64,000 bases of DNA from Oscillospiraceae bacterium (GTDB taxonomy: Bacteria; Bacillota; Clostridia; Lachnospirales; Lachnospiraceae). Shown here one piece after another: positions 16,120 to 25,979 of the stretch (positions are counted from its first letter, which is position 1; the number at the start of each line of letters is the position of its first letter). The translations under genes were made by a program, and so were the position numbers. Under the pieces are notes generated by a model. That model was given only the letters and a program-made list of their open reading frames with translations, made no database searches and was not told the origin of the DNA. The DNA is taken from positions 1 to 64,000 of the forward strand of contig JAETOO010000008.1 in assembly GCA_021771715.1 (NCBI GenBank), given 5' to 3'.

Positions 16120-16377
16120 TCAGTCTTCCTCGTCCTCAGCCTCCGTCTCCGGAAGAATCCGCAGCTCACCGTCCGCCAGCTCCTCCACCGCCTTCGAGAG
16201 CGGCTTCGAGATCACCGGGATATTCAGATCGCCCTTCGACTGGCGCCCTACGATCTGGCGCGCACGCTTTGCGGTCGCCATCACGATCGAGTAACGGCTG
16301 TTGACCACCGGCGTCTCGCCCTCCTCTACCCCGCTGTTTACTACCTTGATTAAATCTGAATAAGATGGATGCAACAT
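16120..16377 (-). CDS. rpoZ: RNA polymerase omega subunit
   Basis: Small subunit aiding assembly of RNA polymerase around beta-prime. The 85-residue protein has the conserved segment SRYSIVMATAKRARQI and the later NIPVISKPLSKAVEEL, with an acidic C-terminus. It starts two bases after the gmk stop, the usual gmk-rpoZ arrangement. Confidence 0.92.
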   Translation of the reverse strand: MLHPSYSDLIKVVNSGVEEGETPVVNSRYSIVMATAKRARQIVGRQSKGDLNIPVISKPLSKAVEELADGELRILPETEAEDEED

Positions 16378-16379
16378 AA

Positions 16380-17012
16380 TTATTCTCCTTTCACCAATGC
16401 TCTGACTTCCCTCTGAATCTGGCCCACAAAGTCCAGGTTCCGGTTAATTTTATTATGCTGAGCCTCGATCAGGCTGTGCATCAGCTCCACACTCTGGTCC
16501 AGGTCATCATTCACAATCATGTAATCGTACTCCTCGATCCCCTCGGACTCCTCCACCGCGCGCGCCAGCCGCCTGTGGATGACCTCCTCCGTCTCCGTCC
16601 CGCGCTTGCGCAGCCGCGCGATCAGCGTCTGTGCGTCCGGCGGCATCACGAAGAGCAGCAGCGTCTCCGGGAACTTCCGCTTCACCTTCAGCGCGCCCTG
16701 CAGCTCGATCTCGAGAATCACGTCGCGCCCCTGCTCCATCTGGTCCTCGACGTACTCCCGCGGCGTCCCGTAGTAGTTGCCGCAGTACTGGGCATACTCG
16801 ATCAGCATATCGTCCGCGATCAGCTGCTCGAACTCCTCCCGCGTCTTAAAAAAGTACTCCCTGCCATCCTCCTCGCCCTCCCGCGCCTCGCGTGTCGTCG
16901 CGGAGATCGAGAGCGCGTAGTGGCCGTACCGCTCTGTCAGAAGCTTCATCAGCGTCCCCTTCCCCACTCCGGAGAATCCGGACACCACCACCAGGATTCC
17001 TTTCCTATTCAT
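16380..17012 (-). CDS. gmk: Guanylate kinase
   Basis: Phosphorylates GMP to GDP with ATP. The 210-residue protein has the P-loop GFSGVGKGT near residue 11, the GMP-binding ISATTREAREGEEDGREYFF region and VILEIELQGALKVK. The ATG at 17012 is chosen because it gives the standard N-terminus (MNRKGILVVVSG) and overlaps the end of remA by eight bases; the longer in-frame ORF upstream encodes an Arg/Ser-rich stretch in the other frame of remA and is not real. Confidence 0.95.
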   Translation of the reverse strand: MNRKGILVVVSGFSGVGKGTLMKLLTERYGHYALSISATTREAREGEEDGREYFFKTREEFEQLIADDMLIEYAQYCGNYYGTPREYVEDQMEQGRDVILEIELQGALKVKRKFPETLLLFVMPPDAQTLIARLRKRGTETEEVIHRRLARAVEESEGIEEYDYMIVNDDLDQSVELMHSLIEAQHNKINRNLDFVGQIQREVRALVKGE

Positions 17013-17283
17013 ACTCTTCTCCCTTCGTCTCTGGCTCCGCGATCCGCTTTGTGCCGAATCTGCGCGCGATCGTGTCCGGCTGCACCGCCGAGAGCACGAC
17101 CTGTCCCGTCTCGAGGACAATCACCGACTTTGTGCGCCGGCCCTGGGTCGCGTCAATCACCAGCTGCCCCTCCCGCGCACTCTGCACCAGCCGCTTGATG
17201 GGCGCCGCATCCGGATTGACGACAGCCGCCACCTTCTGCGCGTTCACCAGATTGCCGAAGCCAATGTTCACCAGTTCCGCCAT
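17005..17283 (-). CDS. remA: Extracellular matrix regulator RemA (DUF370)
   Basis: A 92-residue DNA-binding protein. In B. subtilis RemA activates biofilm matrix and osmoprotection genes. It has the family start MAELVNIGFGNLVNAQKVAAVV, the DATQGRRTKSVIV segment and a final acidic tail. It is located between yicC and gmk as in B. subtilis and most Clostridia. Confidence 0.93.
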   Translation of the reverse strand: MAELVNIGFGNLVNAQKVAAVVNPDAAPIKRLVQSAREGQLVIDATQGRRTKSVIVLETGQVVLSAVQPDTIARRFGTKRIAEPETKGEEYE

Positions 17284-17326
17284 ACCTGCCTCCCGGATTG
17301 ATTCTGTCTTCGCCGCAGATCCCGGA

Positions 17327-18205
17327 TCACTCGATGTTCTGGATCTGCTCTCTCACCTTCTCGATCTCTGTCTTCAGGTCGATCGCCACATTGGAGGTCG
17401 CGAGGTCGTTCGCCTTCGACAGGATCGTGTTCGCCTCCCGGTTCATCTCCTGCGCGATAAAGTCAAGCTTCCGCCCGATGCCGCCGCCCGCCATCAATGA
17501 TTCCCGCATCGTCGCGATATGGCTGCGCAGACGAACCGTCTCCTCGTCCGTGCAGATCTTGTCGGCAAAAATCACCACCTCGGCCGCGATCCGCCCCTCG
17601 TCGATCTGTACGTCCGCGAGAAGCTCCTTCACCTTCTCCTCGAGCTTCTGCCGGTACTCCGCGACGATCTGCGGATAGCGCGTCTCGATGAGAGTTACAT
17701 TTTCGTCCATTCTGTCCAGTTTGTCAAGCAAATCCGTCTTCAGCGCCTCGCCCTCCTGCTCGCGCGCAGCGACAAACTGCTCACAGGCTCCCTCGACCGC
17801 CTTTTTCAGCCCGGCCCAGATCTCCTCCTCGTCGATGTCCTGCTCCTCCATCGTGAAGACCTCCGGACACCTGCCGAGCACGGATGCGCTGATGTCATCC
17901 TTCAGCTCAAAGGTCTGCGCCATCTGCCGGAAATACTTCAGATACTCCGCGGCGACCGTCTCGTTGTACTTGAGCGCGACCGTTTCCTCTGCATAATCCT
18001 CATACGTGATAAACACATCCAGCTTTCCGCGCTGCACATACTGCTTGAGGAGTCCGCGGATCGCCGCCTCGAAAAAACTCAGCTTCTTCGGCATCTTAAT
18101 GCTCACGTCGAAATAGCGGTGGTTCACCGCCTTCATCTCGACGGTAAACTTCCTGCTGCCCTGGTGACTCTCACATCTGCCAAAGCCCGTCATGCTCTTG
18201 ATCAT
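17327..18205 (-). CDS. yicC: YicC-type endoribonuclease
   Basis: A 292-residue member of the YicC/YloC family, shown in E. coli to be an endoribonuclease. It has the diagnostic N-terminus MIKSMTGFGR, the VEMKAVNHRYFD segment, and the C-terminal GRKLDFIAQEMNREANTILSKAND. The start is at 18205; a longer ORF to 18283 runs through the promoter leader and is rejected. It is the first gene of the run down to pgsA and has its own promoter at 18292-18320. Confidence 0.93.
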   Translation of the reverse strand: MIKSMTGFGRCESHQGSRKFTVEMKAVNHRYFDVSIKMPKKLSFFEAAIRGLLKQYVQRGKLDVFITYEDYAEETVALKYNETVAAEYLKYFRQMAQTFELKDDISASVLGRCPEVFTMEEQDIDEEEIWAGLKKAVEGACEQFVAAREQEGEALKTDLLDKLDRMDENVTLIETRYPQIVAEYRQKLEEKVKELLADVQIDEGRIAAEVVIFADKICTDEETVRLRSHIATMRESLMAGGGIGRKLDFIAQEMNREANTILSKANDLATSNVAIDLKTEIEKVREQIQNIE

Positions 18206-18291
18206 GTCATGTACCCTTCCCGCCCATCGGGCCAATTTCGTTGGGCGCTGCCAGCAATACGGCTCGGTGGCAGAATCACCCATATTGAGAT

Positions 18292-18320
18292 ATTATAGCT
18301 GATCGGGCTTCTGACGTCAA
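18292..18320 (-). promoter_or_regulatory. Sigma-A promoter of the yicC operon
   Basis: On the minus strand TTGACG (18315-18320) and a perfect TATAAT (18292-18297) with 17-base spacing. Confidence 0.8.
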
Positions 18321-18345
18321 TGAGAATCAAAGCTCTTTTTGTGCG

Positions 18346-18374
18346 TTGTCTTTTCCCCAAAAATCTGCTATGAT
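18346..18374 (+). promoter_or_regulatory. Sigma-A promoter of rqcH
   Basis: TTGTCT (18346-18351), 17 bases, TATGAT (18369-18374). It is back-to-back with the yicC promoter; the two -35 boxes are only 25 bp apart. Confidence 0.7.
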
Positions 18375-18410
18375 AATACCCGATTTATATAAGGAAACGA
18401 GGGAAATGAA

Positions 18411-20153
18411 ATGGCACTCGATGGAATTGTGATTGCAAATATCGTCGCGGAGCTCTCCGGGAAGCTGACGGGGGCGCGGATCAGCAAGATCGCGCAGCCG
18501 GAGGCAGATGAGCTCCTGTTTACGCTGAAATGTGCCGGGGCAGGGCAGGTCCGGCTGCTGATGTCGGCGAGCGCGAGCCTGCCGCTGATCTATCTGAGCT
18601 CGGTGAACAAGCCCTCCCCGGCCACCGCTCCGGCCTTCTGCATGCTGCTGCGCAAGCACCTGGGAGGCGGAAAGATCACACGAATCTGGCAGCCGGGCCT
18701 CGAGCGGATCATCCACTTTGAGATCGAGCACCTCAATGAGCTCGGGGACATCTGCCACAAGGATCTCGTGCTCGAGCTGATGGGCAAGCACAGCAATCTC
18801 ATCTTCTGTGACGACACCCACACGATCATCGACAGCATCAAGCGCGTCGGCGCGCAGACCAGCTCCGTGCGCGAGGTGCTCCCCGGGCGGGACTATTTCA
18901 TCGCGCAGACGCAGGAAAAGTGCGACATGCTGCACACCTCCGAGGAAGAGTTTCGCAGGACGGTGTTTACAAAGCCGATGAAGCTCGCAAAAGCGCTCTA
19001 CTCCTCCTACACGGGGATCAGCCCGGTGATCGCGGAGGAGCTCTGCCACCGCGCCTCGCTCGAGTCGGCGCAGAGCGCCAACACGATCCCGGAGCTCGCA
19101 CAGGTGCACCTCTACCATATCTTTGAACTGATGGCAGAGGATATCCGCGAGAAGCGCTTCACGCCCCTGATCGTGAGCGACGCGCACGGCGATCCGGTCG
19201 AATTTTCCGCGCTCCCGCTCTCAATGTATGACGACCTCTCCGTCACCCGGTACGAGACGATCTCCGAGGTGCTCGAGCAGTATTACGCGATGAAAAACAC
19301 CGTGACGCGCATCCGGCAGAAGTCCGCCGACCTGCGCCACATCGCGACGACGGCGCTCGACCGCTGCCGCAAAAAATATGAGCTGCAGCAGCGCCAGCTC
19401 AAGGATACGGAAAAGCGCGAGAAATACAAGGTCTACGGCGAGCTGATCCACACGTACGGATACGGGATTGAGCCCGGCGCGGACAAGTTTGAGGCGCTGA
19501 ATTACTACACAAACGAGATGCTGACCGTCCCGCTCGACAAAACACTGACGCCCGCGGAGAACGCGCAGCGGTATTTCAACAAGTACAACAAGCTCAAGCG
19601 CACCTTTGAGGCCCTCACGGAGCTGACCGAGGAGACGAAGGCCGAGGTCACACAGCTCGAATCCATCTGCACCTTCCTGGACCTCGCGCTCTCGGAGGAG
19701 GATCTTGTCCAGGTCAAGGAGGAGCTGACCGACGCCGGCTACATCCGCAGGCGGTACACCGGCAAGCGGGTCAAGATCACCTCGAAGCCCTACCACTACG
19801 TCTCCTCGGACGGCTATGACATCTATGTGGGGAAAAACAATTATCAGAACGATGAGTTGACCTTCAAGCTCGCCTCCGGCAGCGACTGGTGGTTCCACGC
19901 AAAGGGTGCGCCCGGCTCCCACGTGATCGTGAAGGCGCGCGGCGAGGAGCTGCCGGATACCACCTTCGAGGAGGCGGCACGGCTCGCGGCCTACTATTCC
20001 AAAAACCGCGGCTCCGAGAAGGTCGAGATCGACTATGTAGAGAAAAAGCACGTCAAAAAGCCGAACGGCGCAAAGCCCGGCTTCGTCGTCTACTACACCA
20101 ACTACTCGATGATGATCTCCTCCGACGTCACGGGGATCCGGCTCGTGCAGTGA
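18411..20153 (+). CDS. rqcH: Rqc2 homolog RqcH (NFACT protein)
   Basis: Ribosome-associated quality control factor that recruits tRNA-Ala to stalled 50S subunits and adds C-terminal Ala tails. The 580-residue protein has the NFACT-N domain (MALDGIVIANIVAEL, ISKIAQPEADELLF), two helix-hairpin-helix and coiled-coil segments (about 280-430, rich in Arg/Lys/Glu) and the C-terminal NFACT-R/DUF814 domain (DIYVGKNNYQNDELT, WWFHAKGAPGSHVIVK). It was formerly annotated as a fibronectin-binding protein. The gene is monocistronic, divergent from yicC, and ends against a hairpin shared with the convergent peptidase gene. Confidence 0.95.
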   Translation: MALDGIVIANIVAELSGKLTGARISKIAQPEADELLFTLKCAGAGQVRLLMSASASLPLIYLSSVNKPSPATAPAFCMLLRKHLGGGKITRIWQPGLERIIHFEIEHLNELGDICHKDLVLELMGKHSNLIFCDDTHTIIDSIKRVGAQTSSVREVLPGRDYFIAQTQEKCDMLHTSEEEFRRTVFTKPMKLAKALYSSYTGISPVIAEELCHRASLESAQSANTIPELAQVHLYHIFELMAEDIREKRFTPLIVSDAHGDPVEFSALPLSMYDDLSVTRYETISEVLEQYYAMKNTVTRIRQKSADLRHIATTALDRCRKKYELQQRQLKDTEKREKYKVYGELIHTYGYGIEPGADKFEALNYYTNEMLTVPLDKTLTPAENAQRYFNKYNKLKRTFEALTELTEETKAEVTQLESICTFLDLALSEEDLVQVKEELTDAGYIRRRYTGKRVKITSKPYHYVSSDGYDIYVGKNNYQNDELTFKLASGSDWWFHAKGAPGSHVIVKARGEELPDTTFEEAARLAAYYSKNRGSEKVEIDYVEKKHVKKPNGAKPGFVVYYTNYSMMISSDVTGIRLVQ

Positions 20154-20188
20154 GGAGACCATTTGTCACATACATTCAGACAAGCAGA

Positions 20189-20212
20189 CAGGGGGCGAAT
20201 CATCGCCCCCTG
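20189..20212. terminator. Hairpin between convergent genes
   Basis: CAGGGGGCGA and TCGCCCCCTG pair perfectly around ATCA. T-tracts are weak on both sides, but the position between the convergent rqcH and peptidase genes suggests a bidirectional terminator. Confidence 0.6.
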
Positions 20213-20228
20213 CACCCGCTCAATTTTC

Positions 20229-21638
20229 TTATTCATTGCAGATCTTGATCATCGCGTCCGCAAAAATCTTCGCGCTCTTCAACAGCGTGCTGATCTCCAT
20301 AAACTCATCGTCCCCGTGCATGTGGTTGTCCACGTCCGCGGTCATGCAGCCGAACGCGACGCCGCGCTCCAGATGGTGCACGTACGTCCCGCCGCCCGTG
20401 GAGAGCGGCTCTCCCTTGCAGCCGAAATAGCGCTCATAGCTGTCCAGCAGCGTCCTCACGAACCAGGAATCCCCCGGCACGCAGTGCGGCGGGTTCAGCT
20501 CATCGCTCGCCAGCGCGAGCCCGTAGGCCGCAAGCGCCTCCCCGACCGGAGCGCTCGTGTTCTCCTTCGTGCAGCCGATCGGAAGCCGCGCGTCAAAAAT
20601 GCCGTGCAGCCGCTGCGGCGTGTACTCCAGAATGCTGAAGCACAGCGTCAGCGCACCGGACTCCTCGTTCTCGCGGAAGATGCCGACGCTCCTGCCGCAC
20701 GTATCCTCATACGGGAACAGCTTTTCCAGTCCGAGCAGCGCTGCAAGCCCCTTCGTCTCATCCAGCGGGAGCTCCCGAAGCAGTCTCAGGGAAGCGGTCA
20801 GCGCATTTTTGCCCTCCGCAGGCGTAGACGCATGTGCCGCCACGCCCTTCGCGTCCACCTGGATGGTGCCGTCCGCGCACTCCGTCACCGTAAAGGCCAC
20901 GCCGGTCTGCTCCGTCACAGCCGCCGCCTTCTGCTCGATCACCGAGGCCGGCACGCCTGCAAGCGCCATCACCGCGCGCCCCGGGACTACATTGACCTTG
21001 TCCCCGCTCTGGAAGGAGACCACGTACGCGCGCGCCTCCTCCGGCTCAAACTCCCCGGAGAACTCGCCCTTAAAGCTGCCCTTCTCGATGTTGATCAGCG
21101 GGAAATCCGCATCCGGCGTAAACGAGTACGGAGCCTCCTGCTCTTTCTGATAGTAGTAGGCCAGATCGCCCGAGCCGCACTCCTCATCCGACCCGAGAAT
21201 CACACGCACGCTCCGCTTCATCGGGATCCCGAGCTCCTTGATCGCGCGCATCGCATAGATCAGCGCAATCGCCGGCCCCTTGTCGTCCGCCGTACCGCGC
21301 CCGTAAATGCGGTCCCCGACGATCTTCGGCTCAAACGGAGCGGTCACGGTCCAGTCCTCTGTCACCGGCACCACGTCCAGATGCGCCAGGACGTCCAGCG
21401 CCTTCTCCTGCGCGCCGAAATCTCCGGTCACCACATAGTTGTCATAGTTTGTCACAAGAAAGCCGTAGCGCTTCAGCAGCCCCTCCGCCACAGCGATCGC
21501 CTCGGCCGGCCCGTCTCCAAACGGCTTCCCTTCCTTTGCCTCGCCGCGCTGGCTGTCGATCCGCACGAGCAGCTTCAGATCCTCGAGCATCTCCTCGCGC
21601 TTGCTCTCTATATACGCATCCACCTTTTCCTGATACAT
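20229..21638 (-). CDS. M20 family metallopeptidase, Sapep-type dipeptidase
   Basis: A 469-residue zinc dipeptidase of the PepV/Sapep group. Metal-binding motifs are visible: AHLDVVPVTEDW, GRGTADDKGP, SDEECGSGD, and late in the protein DVDNHMHGDDEF. The lid domain covers roughly residues 185-340. The ATG at 21638 has a strong AGGAGG site nine bases upstream; the longer frame to 21890 is non-coding. Such enzymes cleave dipeptides in the cytoplasm; no transporter is adjacent. Confidence 0.9.
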   Translation of the reverse strand: MYQEKVDAYIESKREEMLEDLKLLVRIDSQRGEAKEGKPFGDGPAEAIAVAEGLLKRYGFLVTNYDNYVVTGDFGAQEKALDVLAHLDVVPVTEDWTVTAPFEPKIVGDRIYGRGTADDKGPAIALIYAMRAIKELGIPMKRSVRVILGSDEECGSGDLAYYYQKEQEAPYSFTPDADFPLINIEKGSFKGEFSGEFEPEEARAYVVSFQSGDKVNVVPGRAVMALAGVPASVIEQKAAAVTEQTGVAFTVTECADGTIQVDAKGVAAHASTPAEGKNALTASLRLLRELPLDETKGLAALLGLEKLFPYEDTCGRSVGIFRENEESGALTLCFSILEYTPQRLHGIFDARLPIGCTKENTSAPVGEALAAYGLALASDELNPPHCVPGDSWFVRTLLDSYERYFGCKGEPLSTGGGTYVHHLERGVAFGCMTADVDNHMHGDDEFMEISTLLKSAKIFADAMIKICNE

Positions 21639-21801
21639 GTCTCGTCCTCCTGCTGGTGTACCCGTTCTGTCTCTCAAAATGTTACCGCCAGGACGCCATG
21701 CAAGCCACAGGTCTGCACTCCCGCTTGCTACGCAGGCTATCTGCTGCTTTGCGGCTTCTGTCTGCGGCTGAATGAGCGTTCTGCCATCCTGCTGCTGTAT
21801 G

Positions 21802-22731
21802 TCACTCTGCCAGAAATGCCTCGATGTCTGCCCGTGTCGGCAGCGCCGGGATTCCGCCCATCTTCTGCACGCAGAGTCCGCCGGACGCATTGCCGTACTT
21901 CAGCGCATCCCGAACGACATCCACGCTCAGGTCCGCAGTCGTGTTCACGCCGCAAAGCAGCAGCTTCGCGAGGAACCCGCCCCAGAATGCATCGCCCGCG
22001 CCCGTCGCGTCGACTGCCTTTACCTTGTGTCCCTCGACCGTCTCCGAATGCCCGTCAAAGAAGAACCGCGCGCCCTTTGCGCCCAGCGTCTCGATCACCA
22101 CGCTGATTCCGTTCTCCTTCATCATCTCCGGAATCCGCTCCTCGCCGCCGACAAAGTTCAGCTCCTCATCGGAGATCTTCAGCAGATCCACGTACGGGAG
22201 CACCCGGTCCACGACTGCCTTCGCGTCCTCGAAGCTCCAGATCATATTGCGGTAGTTCACGTCGTAGCTGATGAGCTTGCCGTGCTTCTTCGCCAGCTCC
22301 ATCGCCGCAAAATGCGCCTCGCGGCTCGGGTCCGCCGACATGCCGAAGGAACCGGCGTGCAGAATCCGCGTGTTCGCAATCGCCTCCTCGCTGACATCAG
22401 CCGGAGTCAGCAGGATATCCGCTCCCGGCTTGCGCACAAACGTAAACGAGCGCTCGCCGCCCTCGTACAACGTCACAAATGCAAGAGTCGTCACCGCCTC
22501 GTCCGTCAGCTCCGGGCACAGGACCTTCACCTCATTCTGCTCGAGCGTCGACTTCAGAAGCTTTCCGAAATCATCGTTGCCGAGGCGCCCCAGAAAGCCT
22601 GTCTCAAGGCCGCTGCGCGCGATCGCGATGCACGCGTTTGCAGGCGCTCCGCCCGGATTGCAGACGTAGCTGCGCTCCTCTTTTCCCGGCGTAAAATCAA
22701 TCAGCATCTCACCCATACAAATAATATCCAT
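21802..22731 (-). CDS. PfkB family carbohydrate kinase, fructokinase-like
   Basis: Phosphorylates a sugar, most likely fructose, with ATP. The 309-residue protein has the family N-terminus MDIICMGEMLIDFTPG, the CNPGGAPANACIAIARSG signature and the catalytic DATGAGDAFWGGF near residue 243. The start is at 22731 because GGAGG lies seven bases upstream; the ATG at 22746 overlaps that site. No sucrose or fructose transporter is adjacent, so the sugar is inferred from the sequence class only. Confidence 0.88.
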   Translation of the reverse strand: MDIICMGEMLIDFTPGKEERSYVCNPGGAPANACIAIARSGLETGFLGRLGNDDFGKLLKSTLEQNEVKVLCPELTDEAVTTLAFVTLYEGGERSFTFVRKPGADILLTPADVSEEAIANTRILHAGSFGMSADPSREAHFAAMELAKKHGKLISYDVNYRNMIWSFEDAKAVVDRVLPYVDLLKISDEELNFVGGEERIPEMMKENGISVVIETLGAKGARFFFDGHSETVEGHKVKAVDATGAGDAFWGGFLAKLLLCGVNTTADLSVDVVRDALKYGNASGGLCVQKMGGIPALPTRADIEAFLAE

Positions 22732-22803
22732 AACCAAATCCTCCATAGCCCTGCCGGACGTTTTCTTTTGCTTAACCGCATCTATTATAGTACAAACGGC
22801 GGT

Positions 22804-23664
22804 TTAACTCAAGAGCAAACCGCCTTCTTTGAACACGCGCATCATCTCCCGCGTCAGGCTCACGCCGTCATCCTCCGGGATCTCCTCGCGGGTACACCAC
22901 TTTGCCTCGGAGAGCTCCATCCGGTCGAGGTGAATCTCGTCCGCTCCGTCCACCTCACAGAAAAAGCCCATCAGCAAGGTCGAGGTGTACGACCAGGGCT
23001 GGCTCTTGTAGTAGCGGATGTTCTTGACGCGCAGCCCGACCTCCTCCATGACCTCACGCCGCACCGTCTCCTCGACGCTCTCCCCGATCTCCGTGAACCC
23101 GGCGATCAGCGCGTACTTCCGGTAATCACCGCCCGCATACCGCGTCAGCAGCAGCCGGTCCCCCTCCGTCACCCCGACGATCACAGCCGGACAGATCTTC
23201 GGGTACTCTGTCAGACGGCACGCGTCACAGCGCATCATCCGCTCCCTCGCATCGTGCACCATCGGCCGGCCGCACCGCGGGCAGAACCTGCGGCTGTCAT
23301 ACCACGCGGCGAGCTGATATCCGGTCACCGCCGCAAATGCGGCCTCCCTGGGGACGGCCGCACGGAAAATCTCGATCGGGTGCCACGCAAAGTCCGGAAA
23401 CGCTGCCGCCGCGAGCTCCTCCGCGAGCGACTGCCCTGTCGCCAGGAAAAAGGAAATCCTGTCGATCGCAAAGAGATACGTATAGCGCACCGCTCCGCCC
23501 GCAACGCCCTCGCAGAACTCCTGATAAGTAAGAAAGTCAAGACTGCCGTCCCGGACCGCCGCGAACACCTCCCGGCCCCGATAACAGAGAATCCTGCTGT
23601 CCGCTTCCGGCGCACAGTCTCTGTATTCATTGTGGTATCTGAACGCACCGATATCCTGTATCAT
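22804..23664 (-). CDS. nudC: NAD+ diphosphatase (NUDIX), NudC
   Basis: Hydrolyses NADH or NAD+ and can remove NAD caps from RNA. The 286-residue protein has the zinc ribbon CPRCG...CDAC, the NUDIX box beginning GFTEIGESVEETVRREVMEE with GL, and downstream SQPWSYTST, a variant of the NudC SQPWPFPxS motif in which the proline-phenylalanine pair is changed. The N-terminal domain is typical. It is followed upstream, with a 12-bp gap, by a small secreted-protein gene. Confidence 0.92.
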   Translation of the reverse strand: MIQDIGAFRYHNEYRDCAPEADSRILCYRGREVFAAVRDGSLDFLTYQEFCEGVAGGAVRYTYLFAIDRISFFLATGQSLAEELAAAAFPDFAWHPIEIFRAAVPREAAFAAVTGYQLAAWYDSRRFCPRCGRPMVHDARERMMRCDACRLTEYPKICPAVIVGVTEGDRLLLTRYAGGDYRKYALIAGFTEIGESVEETVRREVMEEVGLRVKNIRYYKSQPWSYTSTLLMGFFCEVDGADEIHLDRMELSEAKWCTREEIPEDDGVSLTREMMRVFKEGGLLLS

Positions 23665-23676
23665 CCTGTCCTCCTC

Positions 23677-24366
23677 TTAGCCAGCCACGTTCCAGGTAAA
23701 GGTCTGCGCAATCTTCTTGCCTGCCTCCTCCGGGGTCTCCTGCTTCGCCGCGCGCATACTGTCCGCCTCCGCGCGGTACTCCTTGACCTCGACACAGAAG
23801 CATCGCCTGTCGCCCACCACGTAGTAATACAGGCTCCGGAAGTCCTGCGCCGCATCGTCCGAGATCAGGATAAACAGGTAATCCTTCGCATCCGTGTACA
23901 GTGCGCTCGTGCTGACCTGCGCCTCGACATTGCTGTACACCAGGTTGTTCGTGAGCATATCCCGGAGCTGCTCGTACTCCAGCACGGAAAAGTTCGTATC
24001 CACATAGCTGCAGGTCAGGGTCGAAGTGTCCTCGAGCCCCTCGCTCCCGCTCTTCTTGTAAATCCACTTCTCGCCGTCCCCAGCCTCCTCTGCCAGGACC
24101 CACTCTGCGCCGACCGTATAATCCCCCGTCTGCACACCCGCAGAGTCCTCCGTCACATTCAGGGAAATATCCTCCCCAAAGCCGCCTTCCTCAAAAACCG
24201 CAGCTTCTTCCTGATAAAAATTCTCCGCCGCCTCTTCCTGGTACAGATTCTCCGCCGTCTCCTCCGCAGAAACCCCGGCCACCGGAGCCGTACACAATAC
24301 CGCTCCCAAAAGAAACGCCGCTCCTGCCGCCTGACCCAGCCATTTTCGCTCTGCTGCCCTTTTCAT
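23677..24366 (-). CDS. Secreted protein of unknown function
   Basis: Not recognised. The 229-residue protein has a Sec signal peptide (MKRAAERKW, a hydrophobic stretch, then GVSA before EE). After the cleavage site is an acidic linker containing a near-duplicate (AENLYQEEA, AENFYQEEA). The remaining 160 residues form one globular domain with LILISDDAAQDFRSLYYYVVGDRRCFCVEV near the end. The ATG at 24366 follows GGGAG; the ATG at 24381 is an alternative start. It lies directly upstream of nudC on the same strand. Confidence 0.75.
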   Translation of the reverse strand: MKRAAERKWLGQAAGAAFLLGAVLCTAPVAGVSAEETAENLYQEEAAENFYQEEAAVFEEGGFGEDISLNVTEDSAGVQTGDYTVGAEWVLAEEAGDGEKWIYKKSGSEGLEDTSTLTCSYVDTNFSVLEYEQLRDMLTNNLVYSNVEAQVSTSALYTDAKDYLFILISDDAAQDFRSLYYYVVGDRRCFCVEVKEYRAEADSMRAAKQETPEEAGKKIAQTFTWNVAG

Positions 24367-24381
24367 CTTATCGTCTCCCAT

Positions 24382-24616
24382 CCACCGGATCCGGTCCGCA
24401 CACAGACGTCTGCATGCCGCCTCCCAAAATTCTCCCCTCAGTATAAACGCAATCCCCGCATTTGTCACGAAAGGATTTCTTAATTTTTTCCATCCGGTGT
24501 GACACGGATTGTGCACTTTTTGTAAAATAATAGCAAAAATCGCCCCGCACGAAAAAATTTCTAAAAATCTTATCATTTTTTTGCATAAAAATGTGGAAAT
24601 TTTCTCCAGATAATTG
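24382..24616. other. AT-rich intergenic region
   Basis: Between the divergent secreted-protein gene and glgC. It is markedly richer in A and T than the flanking genes. No convincing gene is seen; the minus strand can be read as an N-terminal extension of the secreted protein but without coding features. Confidence 0.4.
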
Positions 24617-24622
24617 TATAAT
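24617..24622 (+). promoter_or_regulatory. Candidate -10 box of the glgCD promoter
   Basis: A perfect TATAAT, but the -35 region is weak. The predicted transcript starts near 24629, at the foot of the hairpin at 24625-24661, giving a leader of about 210 bases. Confidence 0.45.
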
Positions 24623-24624
24623 GT

Positions 24625-24661
24625 AACTCAGAGAAAACTCTGAAAGAGTTTTCTCTGAGTT
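24625..24661 (+). repeat. Perfect 17-bp-stem hairpin in the glgC leader
   Basis: AACTCAGAGAAAACTCT and its exact complement are separated by GAA. There is no T-tract, so it is not a standard terminator. It would sit at the very 5' end of the glgCD messenger, where such stems can stabilise RNA. Confidence 0.85.
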
Positions 24662-24664
24662 AAC

Positions 24665-24792
24665 GAGGAAAATGCGCAGCATTTTTCGAGTCTAAGAGAA
24701 TTAGATTACGAAGCATTTTTCGAGTCTAAGAGAATTAGATTGCGAAGCATTTTTCGAGTCTAAGAAGCGTAAACTCCGAAACATTTTTCGAC
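24665..24792 (+). repeat. 34-bp tandem repeats in the glgC leader
   Basis: The unit GCATTTTTCGAGTCTAAGA followed by GAATTAGATT and a CGAA joint repeats every 34 bp, with copies starting at 24679, 24713 and 24747 and a truncated, diverged copy near 24781. The first two full units are almost identical. Each contains CGAA ... TTCG that can form a small hairpin. The array begins with GAGGAAAATGCGC, which pairs with GCATTTTTC. Confidence 0.85.
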
Positions 24793-24837
24793 TCCCCTCG
24801 CTAACGTTTATATCAGAAAGGAAAGAGAGGTCTCATC

Positions 24838-25977
<1,140 letters not shown>

Positions 25978-25979
25978 TT

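Noticed and set aside
21772-24483. A 903-codon plus-strand open frame
   Set aside because: It runs antisense through the PfkB kinase, nudC and the secreted-protein gene, all with clear motifs. No domain or ribosome site supports it.
24665-24792. CRISPR array
   Set aside because: The 34-bp units are directly abutting with no unique spacers, and no cas genes are present.
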